64,000 nucleotides of DNA from Candidatus Saccharimonadota bacterium (GCA_017619315.1 JAFZSN010000001.1:79979-143978); one strand, 5' to 3'; positions 7,930-16,186 are shown, counted from the first letter of the stretch. Notes: a model not told the origin generated them from the letters alone. Program-made: numbers and translations.

Positions 7930-10032
7930 ATGCCAGACGATAGCGCTACTACAACTCAAGACAACAACGTAACTGCCCCGCCGGCAGACAATTTTGTCGC
8001 TCCTGCGATGCCGGATTCGGGTACCGCTGATCCTTCCACGCCTGCACCAGATCCTACCCCAACAGCGGACGGTAGTTTTGATGTAAATCCTGCGCCTGAA
8101 CCTACGCCTGGTCCAACACCAGAACCAACCCCAGAATCAACCCCAGAACCGGCCGCCTCAGCCGTGCCGGATTTTATGCCAGAACCGACAGCGCCGACCA
8201 GCGAACTGAGCGAGGCTCCTATCGAGGAGAGTGCTGCCAATCGCGAAATGTATACCAACATCGCCAACAAAATTTCCGAATCACACAATATCCTAATTGC
8301 GCTCTCGAGCGATCCTTCGGTTGACGAAATGTCTGCCGCTATCGGCCTCTCTCTCTTTTTGGATAAACTAGGTAAGCGCGCCACGGCAATTTATTCTGGC
8401 TCGACCCCGAATGCACTCGAATTTTTAAACCCAGAGCAAACTTTTGAGCCGTCGGCTGACTCCCTTCAGGATTTCGTTATAGCTCTGAATAAGGACAAAG
8501 CAGACCACCTACGCTACAAACTTGACGGTGACTATGTTAAGATTTATATCACCCCATATCAATCTAAGATAAACCCAGAAGATCTTGAATTCTCTTACGG
8601 TGATTTCAATGTTGATTTAGTACTTGCCCTAGATATTGCAAACGGCATCGACCTAGATTCTGCTCTCCGCGAACATGGTCGTATCATGCACGACGCTGTG
8701 ATTATCAATATCACCACAGGGAATCCTGGCAAATTCGGTGAAATCGAATGGAGCGACAAGCGGGCCAGCTCGGTTTCCGAAATGGTGGCCAAATTGCTCT
8801 ACAGTATCAATAGCGAAGTTCCGATCGGCAAGGAAGAAGCCACTGCCTTCCTCACCGGTATTGTTGCCGCAACCAACCGTTTCTCCAAGGCGAACACTAC
8901 CCCAGAAACTATGCAAATATCTAGCAAGCTTATGCGGTCCGGAGCCAACCAGCAATTGATTTCTAAGAATATCACGCCAGACATTGAGAACGAAATGATC
9001 TCCATGTTAAACACTTCAAGCGAATCTCAGCCTAAAGTAGCTAAATCTGACGAGTCGGCTGAACCTGCTGCTAACGACGCTACAAAACTAGACATAAAGC
9101 ACGACGGCGGAGATGCTGTAGATGAGTCAGCAGAAGTAAGCGATACTATCACGGAAAAACCATCAACTTTGCTTGATGATTTGAAGGCTGCCGAGGCGAG
9201 CCTTGCCCAAACTGGTAGCGAAACTACTCCAGACACGAGCAACCAGCCAAAGCTTATCGGTAATACGACCTCGAAAGAAGAACCAGCAGCCGGAACGCAA
9301 GAAGAAACCCCCGTTCAATCAGACACTTTGCCAGAAGTCCAACCGATGTCAGAGCCGGAGACCGAAGCAGAATCTTCGCCTGCTCCAGAGCTAAACTCTT
9401 TACCTGAACCAGAAACCACTACCCCTGGAATCACTTTAAATCCAGAGAATGCGGCCACAGATACCTTAGATACAGATACTCCAGCTAAGGATGCTACCCC
9501 AGAAATAGGTATTATTGGTTCAGATACTACACCAGATGCAGAGCCTGCCACCACTGATTCTTTGCCAGAAGTTCCTGGTGATGCCGATAAAGCAGAGAAA
9601 GTCATTACTCCATCGGCCGATTTTGAACAATCTGCAGCTGAAGCAGACAGTGATAAATATGGCCGTATGCTAGAAGAGGCTATATCTGATCTCACTAATC
9701 CAGGCAGTGCAACCGCTCTAAATAGCAATCCTGCCACTGCTAGCACCCCAGAAGTATCTACTGAACCCGAAATCAATGGAGTCCCAGAAATGAATTTCAA
9801 TCCTCCTGAAGGAGAGAACATTCTTCCACCGCCGCCCGCTCCTCCGATAGATATGTCTGCAGGTAGTTTGGACGCTAGCCTACCTACCGAGCCAGCTCCG
9901 GCAGCCCCACTAACCCCAGCCGCTCCAGCCGCAGAGCCCGCAGCCACCGCTCCGCTTGACGCTCAGCCAACCATGCAGTCTCCAGCCTCCCAAGCAGACA
10001 ATGCCGGCGCTTTCAAAATCCCAGGCATGTAA
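7930..10032 (+). CDS. DHH-phosphoesterase-like protein lacking catalytic residues, with disordered tails
   Basis: A 700-residue protein with AAAGG before its ATG. Residues 1-100 and about 365-700 are Pro/Glu/Thr/Ala-rich and likely disordered. Residues 105-360 follow the NrnA/DHH fold: DPSVDEMSAAIGLSLFLDKLGKRATAIYSG, VDLVLALDIANG, FGEIEWSDKRASSVSEMVAKLL, AFLTGIVAATNRF. The metal-binding parts are lost: the DxD of the first motif reads DPSVDE, the DHH motif reads INI (AVIINITTGNPGKFG), and the DTGSF-like motif is AATNRF. Nucleotide binding without hydrolysis is plausible. Related DHH proteins with long tails occur in CPR genomes, but the role is unknown. Confidence 0.6.
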   Translation: MPDDSATTTQDNNVTAPPADNFVAPAMPDSGTADPSTPAPDPTPTADGSFDVNPAPEPTPGPTPEPTPESTPEPAASAVPDFMPEPTAPTSELSEAPIEESAANREMYTNIANKISESHNILIALSSDPSVDEMSAAIGLSLFLDKLGKRATAIYSGSTPNALEFLNPEQTFEPSADSLQDFVIALNKDKADHLRYKLDGDYVKIYITPYQSKINPEDLEFSYGDFNVDLVLALDIANGIDLDSALREHGRIMHDAVIINITTGNPGKFGEIEWSDKRASSVSEMVAKLLYSINSEVPIGKEEATAFLTGIVAATNRFSKANTTPETMQISSKLMRSGANQQLISKNITPDIENEMISMLNTSSESQPKVAKSDESAEPAANDATKLDIKHDGGDAVDESAEVSDTITEKPSTLLDDLKAAEASLAQTGSETTPDTSNQPKLIGNTTSKEEPAAGTQEETPVQSDTLPEVQPMSEPETEAESSPAPELNSLPEPETTTPGITLNPENAATDTLDTDTPAKDATPEIGIIGSDTTPDAEPATTDSLPEVPGDADKAEKVITPSADFEQSAAEADSDKYGRMLEEAISDLTNPGSATALNSNPATASTPEVSTEPEINGVPEMNFNPPEGENILPPPPAPPIDMSAGSLDASLPTEPAPAAPLTPAAPAAEPAATAPLDAQPTMQSPASQADNAGAFKIPGM

Positions 10033-10074
10033 TCTCGAAGCTAAAAACATCTCCAACAATACGCCTCTAACCCC

Positions 10075-10103
10075 TTGCTTTTGTTTTATTATTGCGGTAT
10101 AAT
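10075..10103 (+). promoter_or_regulatory. tRNA-Asp promoter
   Basis: TTGCTT (10075-10080), 17-base spacer and TATAAT (10098-10103), 11 bases before the mature tRNA. Confidence 0.75.
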
Positions 10104-10114
10104 ACTAACACAAT

Positions 10115-10191
10115 GGATTCGTAGCTCAGTTGGTTAGAGCGCTGCCCTGTCACGGCAGAGGTCGCGAGTTCGAGTCTCGTCGGATCCGCCA
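10115..10191 (+). tRNA. tRNA-Asp (GTC)
   Basis: A 77-nt cloverleaf with GGATTCG/CGGATCC acceptor stem (one G-U pair), anticodon stem CTGCC/GGCAG, loop CTGTCAC with anticodon GTC, TTCGAGT in the T arm, and CCA encoded in the gene. Confidence 0.97.
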
Positions 10192-10234
10192 TTAGCATAA
10201 AAATAAGTCCCAAAGGGACTAATTTTTATGCTAA
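10192..10234 (+). terminator. Long hairpin directly after tRNA-Asp CCA
   Basis: TTAGCATAAAAAT-AAGTCCC, a 3-base loop, then GGGACT-AATTTTTATGCTAA. The 20-bp stem has A/T tracts in its lower half and begins at the base after CCA. The same design follows tRNA-Thr and tRNA-Val. Confidence 0.7.
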
Positions 10235-10244
10235 TAACGATCCT

Positions 10245-10361
10245 ACGAGTCACGAACGTAGTTCGCCCGGACGACGCAGCGAGGGAATATCATGAGCTCG
10301 CTCATGATATTCCGAGCAAGGAGGACGGTGTCCTTTTGCGCCAGCAAAAGGACTGACTCGT
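10245..10361 (+). repeat. 117-bp cloverleaf-like structured element, copy 1
   Basis: An outer 8-bp stem (ACGAGTCA/TGACTCGT) encloses three hairpins: A, GAAC-GTA-GTTC (10254-10264); B, a 30-base palindrome with arm GGAATATCATGAGC (10284-10313); C, GTCCTTTTGC-4 nt-GCAAAAGGAC (10330-10353). A 119-bp element with the same order and matching A and C arms lies beyond tRNA-Thr (28109-28227). No coding potential is visible. Confidence 0.65.
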
Positions 10362-10417
10362 CTTTCTCGCCAGAGTCCCTTGCGCATCTCCCCACTCTGT
10401 GATATAATTACCCTAAT

Positions 10418-10636
10418 ATGACAATTAAAGTAACTAGAAAAGATCAGGGCGAGGCAAACGAGAACATTATTCGTCGTTTCAATCGCAAAGTCCTTCAGAG
10501 TGGTATGATGCCTCTTAAGAAGTCGCAAATGCGCTTTAGCAAGCCAATGTCTAAGCGTGAGCGCCGCCTTAAGGCCATCATTCGCGAAGCTCGCAAGGCT
10601 GAGAAGACCGAACGCATCAAGTTAGGACTTAAATAA
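10418..10636 (+). CDS. rpsU: 30S ribosomal protein bS21
   Basis: A 72-residue basic protein with the S21 core (FNRKVLQSGMMPLKKS, KRERRLKAIIREARK). TATAAT at 10403-10408 ends 9 bases before the ATG and there is no Shine-Dalgarno, so the message has almost no leader. Confidence 0.92.
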   Translation: MTIKVTRKDQGEANENIIRRFNRKVLQSGMMPLKKSQMRFSKPMSKRERRLKAIIREARKAEKTERIKLGLK

Positions 10637-10640
10637 TCGC

Positions 10641-10669
10641 AAATCTCCCTGTCAAAAGGGAGATTTTTT
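10641..10669 (+). terminator. rpsU terminator
   Basis: AAATCTCCCT, 5-base loop, AGGGAGATTTTTT: a GC-containing stem followed by a U-tract just after the rpsU stop. Confidence 0.88.
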
Positions 10670-10695
10670 GTAGTATAATAAAGAAAAGGAGATTT

Positions 10696-11289
10696 ATGAT
10701 AATATTATTTGGTTTAGCAGGTTCTGGTAAAGGAACACAAGGAAAAGCATTGTCTGAGATTTTTGGCTGGCGCTGGTTATCAGTTGGTGAAGCTATTCGC
10801 CAAACCGGCAATTATGAGGAGACCGTTAACAGCGGAGGATTAATTCCAGACGAAGACGTCATTAAAATCATGGATAAACAAATCGAAAAAGCCGAAGCCG
10901 AAGGTTTCGATGTTATTTTGGATGGTTACCCACGCGACATCGTGCAAGCTAGATATATTATGGATACCATGGCAGAAAAAATTGACGGAGCTATCATTCT
11001 CGACGTCTCCAAAGAAGAGCTTTATGAACGCCTCGCTTTGCGTGGTCGCGAGGATGACAGAGAAAAAGAATCCATCGATCGCCGCTTTGATATCTTTGAA
11101 CAAAATATTTCCCAAATCGTTCCTCTGTTTGAATCCCACGGGGTTCCAGTTGAACGCGTAAATGGTTCAGGCAAGATTGAAGAAATCACCGATCGTCTCG
11201 TCGAAGTAGTCAAACGATTAAATCCTGAAGCCGTTGCACAGACGCAAGATGTCAATGGTGGAGAAATCGAGCACAGCTATGGGGAATAA
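10696..11289 (+). CDS. adk: Adenylate kinase-family nucleoside monophosphate kinase
   Basis: Interconverts AMP, ATP and ADP. Walker A is GLAGSGKGTQG (residues 6-16). The NMP-binding part has GGLIPDEDV and DGYPRD, and the LID is LRGREDDREKESIDRRFDIF without the Cys zinc site. At 197 residues it is a short-LID form. Its own promoter (TATAAT 10674-10679) and AAGGAG precede it. It overlaps map by 11 bases, giving the common adk-map order. Confidence 0.9.
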   Translation: MIILFGLAGSGKGTQGKALSEIFGWRWLSVGEAIRQTGNYEETVNSGGLIPDEDVIKIMDKQIEKAEAEGFDVILDGYPRDIVQARYIMDTMAEKIDGAIILDVSKEELYERLALRGREDDREKESIDRRFDIFEQNISQIVPLFESHGVPVERVNGSGKIEEITDRLVEVVKRLNPEAVAQTQDVNGGEIEHSYGE

Positions 11290-12070
11290 AGACCTTATTA
11301 ACATCGAGACTGCTACTCGCGCTGAGGTTGACCAGAAGATTTCCGCCATGCGTGAAGGTGGCAAAATCCTTGGCAATCTCTTGAGAGATCTTAAAGCATA
11401 CGTCAAGCCAGGTATGACTGGCAAGCAAATTGATGCTTGGGTTCGCCAGGAAATAGTAAAGCGTGGTGCCAAGGTGGCCTACGATATGCTAGACGAAGAA
11501 TTCCCAGGAGCCATTTGCATTTCGATTAACGATGCGCTTGTTCACGGCGCCCCTACGGACGACGTATTAGAAGAAGGGGATAAGGTTTCGTTTGACCTAG
11601 ATATCTATTACAAAGGCTATTTCACTGACTCAGCCTTCACTATGCTAGTTGGCGGCAAGGGCAGCCCAGCGGTTAAGAAGATGATTGAAGTTACAGAAGC
11701 CTCCATGTGGGAGGGAATTGAACAGGTGAGGCCCGGTGCCCACATTGGTGATATCGGCCAGGCCGTCGAGAAGGTTCTAAAAAAAGGCCACCTTGGCGTG
11801 ATCATGAATTATATTGGCCACGGCATCGGCAAAACCATGCACGAACTTCCAGAAGTCCCAAATTATGGCAAAAAAGGCCACGGCTACAAATTGGTCGAAG
11901 GCGACACTATCTGTATAGAACCAATGTCTGCTCTCGGTAAGCCAGCCAACTATGTTGACAAAGACAGTAACTGGACCGTCCGCATGAAGGACGGCAGCAC
12001 TGGTTGCCATTGTGAACATACCGTTCTCGTTACCGCTACCGGCTACGAGATCCTAACCATGCCAGATTAA
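11279..12070 (+). CDS. map: Methionine aminopeptidase type I
   Basis: Removes the initiator Met. Metal ligands are visible: FDLDIYYKGYFTDSA (two Asp), GHGIGKTMHELP (His), ICIEPM (Glu) and CHCEHTVLVT (Glu); the substrate His lies in DALVHGAP. The start at 11279 (MGNKDLINIETATRAE) overlaps the end of adk. Upstream in-frame starts at 11249 and 11255 are possible because GGTGGAG is nearer to neither clearly. The result is 263 residues, normal for this class, without the SH3-binding zinc extension. Confidence 0.94.
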   Translation: MGNKDLINIETATRAEVDQKISAMREGGKILGNLLRDLKAYVKPGMTGKQIDAWVRQEIVKRGAKVAYDMLDEEFPGAICISINDALVHGAPTDDVLEEGDKVSFDLDIYYKGYFTDSAFTMLVGGKGSPAVKKMIEVTEASMWEGIEQVRPGAHIGDIGQAVEKVLKKGHLGVIMNYIGHGIGKTMHELPEVPNYGKKGHGYKLVEGDTICIEPMSALGKPANYVDKDSNWTVRMKDGSTGCHCEHTVLVTATGYEILTMPD

Positions 12071-12101
12071 GCCAATCTAACACACTTTATAATTAATATG
12101 C

Positions 12102-12116
12102 TATAATATGCTTATG
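12102..12116 (+). promoter_or_regulatory. ftsA extended -10 with leaderless start
   Basis: ATGC-TATAAT (12102-12107) ends 6 bases before the ATG at 12114. No Shine-Dalgarno is present. Transcription is expected to begin at or beside the start codon. Confidence 0.65.
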
Positions 12117-13352
12117 GATGACAACAAACGCTTTGTTACAGGCTTAGATGTCGGCACGGAGAACATTCGCGCCGTAATTGCAAGTGTCAACAAATCTGGC
12201 GAAATCGCCATAGTTGGCTACAATGAAGGCAAATCTGCCGGTATGCGAAAAGGTGTCCCCGCCAATCTCGCTGGCCCCGCTGGTGCCATTGATAGAACCT
12301 TGGGCGATGCCGAGCGTATGGGCGGCTATGATGTTCGTAGTGCGTTTGTTTCAATCAATGGCTCCACGCTAATTTCTACCCATGTTGAGGGTATGATCGC
12401 AGTTGGTGCCGCCGAGCACGAGATTAATGACGAAGATTTAGACCGCGTCGAAAGTGTTGCAGTTAGTGGCCGTATTCCGGCAAACCGCGATGTCTTAGAC
12501 GTTATCCCATTAGAGTATGCTTTGGATGGTCAGGGCGGTATCAAAGATCCCCTCGGCATGTCCGGCGCACGTCTCGAGATGCGCGCCAACGTCGTTTCGG
12601 CCCTCACCCCGAACTGTGAGAATCTTAAGAGATCCACCGCCGCAGCCGATGTCCAGGCCCTGCGCCTTATCCCTAGCCCAGTCGCCGCCGCTAAAGCCGT
12701 TCTTACTGAGAAACAGAAAGAAAACGGCGTCGCCGTTGTTGATTTTGGTGCAGCCACTACTTCCATCGCTGTTTACGAAGAGGGTGATCTGCAATACGTC
12801 GGCGTCATTCCAGCCGGTTCCAACAACATCACGAACGACCTCGCTATTGTTCTCGCAATCGATCCCGAACTTGCCGAAGAAATCAAAACTCGTTTCATCA
12901 CCGGTGACTTTAATTCCGAAAAATCCATCGCTATCAAAGTAGGGAAGAACGGCGAACGTACCTTTGAACGTAAAGAAGTAGAAGAAGTCGTAAAGGCTCG
13001 CCTCGACGAAATCTTCGCTGAAATTCGCAAGAAACTAAAGAGCGCCCACTACGATCAACGTCTCCCAGAAGGTATCATTCTAACAGGTGGTGGCGCCAAG
13101 ATGCGCGACATCGAAGTATTTGCGAAAGACGCCCTCGAAGCCTCTGTCAAAGTCGGTACTCCGGTTGCCCTCGGCGGCGTTTCCGAATCTGTCGCGAAAC
13201 CAGAATTTGCCGTAGCTATTGGTCTTGCTATTATCGCTGCCGAATCCGGTGAACTCTCCGTTGCTACCGGTAAGAAATCCAAGAAATCCGGCAAGAAGCC
13301 ATCGGTTCCAAACCCATTGAAATTCGTCAAAAAGATCTTCTCCAAGTTCTAA
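12114..13352 (+). CDS. ftsA: Cell division protein FtsA
   Basis: Actin-like ATPase that anchors FtsZ to the membrane. Actin-fold phosphate motifs are present: TGLDVGTENIRAVI near the start, VAVVDFGAATTSIAVYEEG and ILTGGGAKMRDIE. The C-terminus ends KNPLKFVKKIFSKF-like, an amphipathic membrane-targeting helix. The start at 12114 (MDDNKRFVTGLDVG) fits the leaderless pattern; an ATG at 12108 abuts the -10. It forms a division pair with ftsZ 77 bases downstream. Confidence 0.95.
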   Translation: MDDNKRFVTGLDVGTENIRAVIASVNKSGEIAIVGYNEGKSAGMRKGVPANLAGPAGAIDRTLGDAERMGGYDVRSAFVSINGSTLISTHVEGMIAVGAAEHEINDEDLDRVESVAVSGRIPANRDVLDVIPLEYALDGQGGIKDPLGMSGARLEMRANVVSALTPNCENLKRSTAAADVQALRLIPSPVAAAKAVLTEKQKENGVAVVDFGAATTSIAVYEEGDLQYVGVIPAGSNNITNDLAIVLAIDPELAEEIKTRFITGDFNSEKSIAIKVGKNGERTFERKEVEEVVKARLDEIFAEIRKKLKSAHYDQRLPEGIILTGGGAKMRDIEVFAKDALEASVKVGTPVALGGVSESVAKPEFAVAIGLAIIAAESGELSVATGKKSKKSGKKPSVPNPLKFVKKIFSKF

Positions 13353-13429
13353 ACACCTCCCATACCTGAAAGCCCTTGATTTTGGTGGCTTTTCGGTGTA
13401 TACTAAATCTAAAATAAAGTGAGGTGATT

Positions 13430-14596
13430 ATGCCAGAAGTTAAACCAACAGAGGTGGAAAGTAAAGCAAGTATTAAAGTAGTAGGTGTAGGTGGCGCCGG
13501 TGGTTCTGCGGTTGAGCGCATGAAAGAAGTAGGTCTTTCTGGCGTTGAATTCGTTGCAATTAACACCGATGCACAAGCCCTTCATCATTCTCCTGCCGAC
13601 GTCAAAGTTCATATCGGCAAAGGACTAGGTGCAGGTGGTGACCCCGAGAAAGGCCGTGAAGCTGCCGAAGAGGGTAGAGAAGCCATTGACAAAGCTCTAG
13701 ATGGCGCCGACATGGTCTTTATTACGCTCGGTGCAGGTGGTGGTACCGGTTCCGGTGCTGGCCCTATTGTAGCTGAAGAGGCTCGCAAGAAAGACATCCT
13801 AACCGTAGGTGTTGCTACTAAACCATTCACATTCGAAGGCGCTCGTCGTCGTGCTAACGCTGACGTTGCTATCGACAAATTATCACGTCAAGTAGATGCC
13901 CTAATCACAATTCCAAATGATAGATTATTGCAGACTATTGATCCTCGCACCCCATTACTTGAGACTTTCAAGATTGCTGACGATGTATTAAGGCAGGGTG
14001 TCCAAGGTATTTCTGAGCTTATTACTGAGCATTCGCTTATTAACCTAGACTTCGCCGATGTCAAAGCCATCATGAAGAACGCCGGCTCCGCCCTTATGGG
14101 GATTGGTCGCGCTTCAGGTGAGAATCGTGCCGTTATTGCTGCTCAGCAAGCTGTTGAGTCACCACTTATCGAAGTCAAGATCGAAGGTGCCCGTGGCGTA
14201 CTATTTAGCGTCGCCGGTGGTTATGATATGTCTATGAGCGAAATTCAAGAGGCAGCCGAGGTTATTACTGGAGCTGTTTCACCTGACGCCAACATTATCT
14301 TCGGTGCGTCTATCCGCCCAGAACTAGAAGACGAGATCGTTGTTACCGTGGTTGCTACTGGATTTGACTCTGATTATTACAACGAGCCAGAGCTAGACGA
14401 AACCCCAGTATCTACTGTCGAGAACGAAAAGCCAGCCGCTGAACCTAAAGATTTTGCCCTTGAAAACAAGTCCAATATGTGGGACTCTATCAAGCATGAA
14501 CCCGAACCAGAAGAAACACCAGCCCCCAGCGAGGAAGAGGACATGGACGTCCCGCCTTCCCTAAGAGATCGTCTTAAGAATCGCAAAAAGAAATAA
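13430..14596 (+). CDS. ftsZ: Cell division protein FtsZ
   Basis: Tubulin-like GTPase forming the Z ring. The GTP-binding motif GAGGGTGSGAGP is near residue 103, with VVGVGGAGGSAVERM at the N-terminus and NLDFADVKAIM in the T7 loop region. A Glu/Pro-rich linker runs from about 325, and the end is basic (RDRLKNRKKK). The start at 13430 is set by GAGGTG four bases upstream; a GTG at 13424 lies within the ribosome site. Confidence 0.97.
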   Translation: MPEVKPTEVESKASIKVVGVGGAGGSAVERMKEVGLSGVEFVAINTDAQALHHSPADVKVHIGKGLGAGGDPEKGREAAEEGREAIDKALDGADMVFITLGAGGGTGSGAGPIVAEEARKKDILTVGVATKPFTFEGARRRANADVAIDKLSRQVDALITIPNDRLLQTIDPRTPLLETFKIADDVLRQGVQGISELITEHSLINLDFADVKAIMKNAGSALMGIGRASGENRAVIAAQQAVESPLIEVKIEGARGVLFSVAGGYDMSMSEIQEAAEVITGAVSPDANIIFGASIRPELEDEIVVTVVATGFDSDYYNEPELDETPVSTVENEKPAAEPKDFALENKSNMWDSIKHEPEPEETPAPSEEEDMDVPPSLRDRLKNRKKK

Positions 14597-14612
14597 ATAA
14601 GGTATAACGCGG

Positions 14613-15065
14613 ATGGAACGACAGTTTAGAATCGGAGATAGCAAAGTTCTAGAAAGCCGCGAGACGGTAGACGGCACCATGATTCGTCGTCGTCGCGAAT
14701 CAAGCGACGGCCACCGGTTTACCACCTACGAACGTATAGAAATGCCGCAGCTTACCGTCACGAAGCGTAGCGGCAACAAGGAAATCTACGACCGCGACAA
14801 GCTCCTTCTGGCTGTCAAACGCAGCGTTGGTAAATTCTTCAACTCCGAGCTCGAAATTGAAGAAGTAGTCAACCGCGCCTCTGATATTCTATATTCTTAT
14901 AATACTGATCAAATCACCAGCAAGCAAATCGGCGAAGCCGTCCTAGATGTTCTTGCCGACGTCAACCAAGTGGCTTATGTTCGTTTCGCCAGCGTCTTCC
15001 GTGAGTTTAAGACTCTAGATGACTTTGAAAATATCCTAAAAGAGCAAAAAAAGAAACGAAACTAA
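14613..15065 (+). CDS. nrdR: Transcriptional repressor NrdR without zinc-ribbon cysteines
   Basis: The protein aligns with NrdR along its length (150 residues, normal). The DNA-contact segment DGTMIRRRRESSDGHRFTTYERIE and the ATP-cone (QLTVTKRSGNKEIYDRDKLLLAVKRS...QVAYVRFASVFREFKTLDDF) are recognisable. In typical NrdR the first 35 residues hold two CxxC pairs (CPYCG..., ECxxCGKRF). Here these positions read RQFR and ESSDGHRF, so all four zinc cysteines are gone. It follows ftsZ by 16 bases. It may bind the box at 5306-5321 (inference). Confidence 0.85.
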   Translation: MERQFRIGDSKVLESRETVDGTMIRRRRESSDGHRFTTYERIEMPQLTVTKRSGNKEIYDRDKLLLAVKRSVGKFFNSELEIEEVVNRASDILYSYNTDQITSKQIGEAVLDVLADVNQVAYVRFASVFREFKTLDDFENILKEQKKKRN

Positions 15066-15086
15066 CATTAAAAGGGAAGGGAAAAT

Positions 15087-15341
15087 ATGAGAGTTGTATG
15101 CGTTTATCGAGATAACCAAGATTATTCAAGGTCGGTTAACGACTGGATTGAGAACGTCCGTCGTCAGACCGGTCGGGAAATTGAAACTATGGATCCAGAC
15201 ACCAATACCGGTTTCTGCGAGGCATACGACATAGTTGAATACCCCACCATCCTAGCCCTCGGTGAAAATGGTGATGTTCGTGCATCATGGCGAGGCCCGA
15301 GCTTGCCACTCATCAACGAAGTACTATATTATATGGTATAA
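15087..15341 (+). CDS. Thioredoxin-fold protein without CxxC
   Basis: An 84-residue protein with AAGGGAAGG before its start. The fold is suggested by the first strand MRVVCVY, the cis-proline segment YDIVEYPTILALGENGDV and WRGPSLPLINEVL, as in thioredoxins. The redox CxxC is missing: its expected place reads RDNQDYS, and the only cysteines are Cys5 and Cys44. It lies between nrdR and mscS. A redox role would need another mechanism; a binding role is more likely. Confidence 0.55.
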   Translation: MRVVCVYRDNQDYSRSVNDWIENVRRQTGREIETMDPDTNTGFCEAYDIVEYPTILALGENGDVRASWRGPSLPLINEVLYYMV

Positions 15342-15348
15342 TAAACAT

Positions 15349-16149
15349 ATGGATTTTATTAGGGATATTGTAGAAAATGTATGGGTTAGACGCTGTTTTT
15401 GGTCAGCAATCGTTATTCTAATAAGCATCTTGATCTACGCGATTGTTTCCAGGTTTTTGACTAGAAAAGAGAAGAAAAATTCCAAAATCCTCTCTAATAA
15501 GCAGAACAAAACTTTTATTCGCATGCTAAAAAGCATCGTGGGCTACACTTTAAGCATTTTTACTCTTCTAGTCATTCTCCAAATCTTTGGCGTCAACGTC
15601 ACATCGATGCTTGCCGGCGTAGGTATCGTTAGTATCGTCATTGGTCTTGCTCTCCAGGATGCATTGAAAGACATCTTCCGCGGCTTTGAGATCATCTCTG
15701 ACAATTACTATAGCATTGGTGACGTTATTAAATACGGTAACAACACCGGCCAAGTTCAATCTATCAGCCTTCGCACCACTAAAATCCAAGACATCAACAC
15801 GATGAATATTGTGTCTATTGCTAACCGTAACATTGATCAGGTCGAGGTTCTTTCTGGTAATATCTATATCCCTATTCCACTCCCCTACAGTCTCAAAGTT
15901 AAGGATGCCGAAGCGATTATGGGAGAAATAATTAAGACTCTAGAGAAAAGAGACACTATCAAGAGCGTTAGATATCAGGGGATCAACGCCTTTTCAGACT
16001 CTTCGCTAAACTATCAAATAGTCGTCACTTGCGACCCTATGAATCAACTCCAAGTTCGCCGTGAAGCTTTGAAAACCATCATCCTAACACTCGAAGAGCA
16101 CAAGCTCAGCATCCCATATCCTCAACTCGACATCCACACCAAAAAATAA
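15349..16149 (+). CDS. mscS: MscS-family mechanosensitive channel
   Basis: Small-conductance channel relieving turgor under hypo-osmotic shock. Three membrane segments lie in residues 12-100. The pore helix GVGIVSIVIGLALQDALKDIFRGFEI and the beta domain YSIGDVIKYG..GQVQSISLRTTKIQ are classic. The start at 15349 is 6 bases after TATAAT (15337-15342), which itself overlaps the stop of the upstream gene, so it has its own leaderless promoter. It has 266 residues. Confidence 0.92.
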   Translation: MDFIRDIVENVWVRRCFWSAIVILISILIYAIVSRFLTRKEKKNSKILSNKQNKTFIRMLKSIVGYTLSIFTLLVILQIFGVNVTSMLAGVGIVSIVIGLALQDALKDIFRGFEIISDNYYSIGDVIKYGNNTGQVQSISLRTTKIQDINTMNIVSIANRNIDQVEVLSGNIYIPIPLPYSLKVKDAEAIMGEIIKTLEKRDTIKSVRYQGINAFSDSSLNYQIVVTCDPMNQLQVRREALKTIILTLEEHKLSIPYPQLDIHTKK

Positions 16150-16186
16150 CCAGCGGAGCCCCTCTGGCCATTTTTTGGTTAATATG

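Noticed and set aside
9315-9947. A 210-residue minus-strand ORF opposite the DHH-like gene
   Set aside because: It is the antisense of the Pro/Glu/Ala-rich tail and is Ser/Gly/Val-biased; no promoter or ribosome site.
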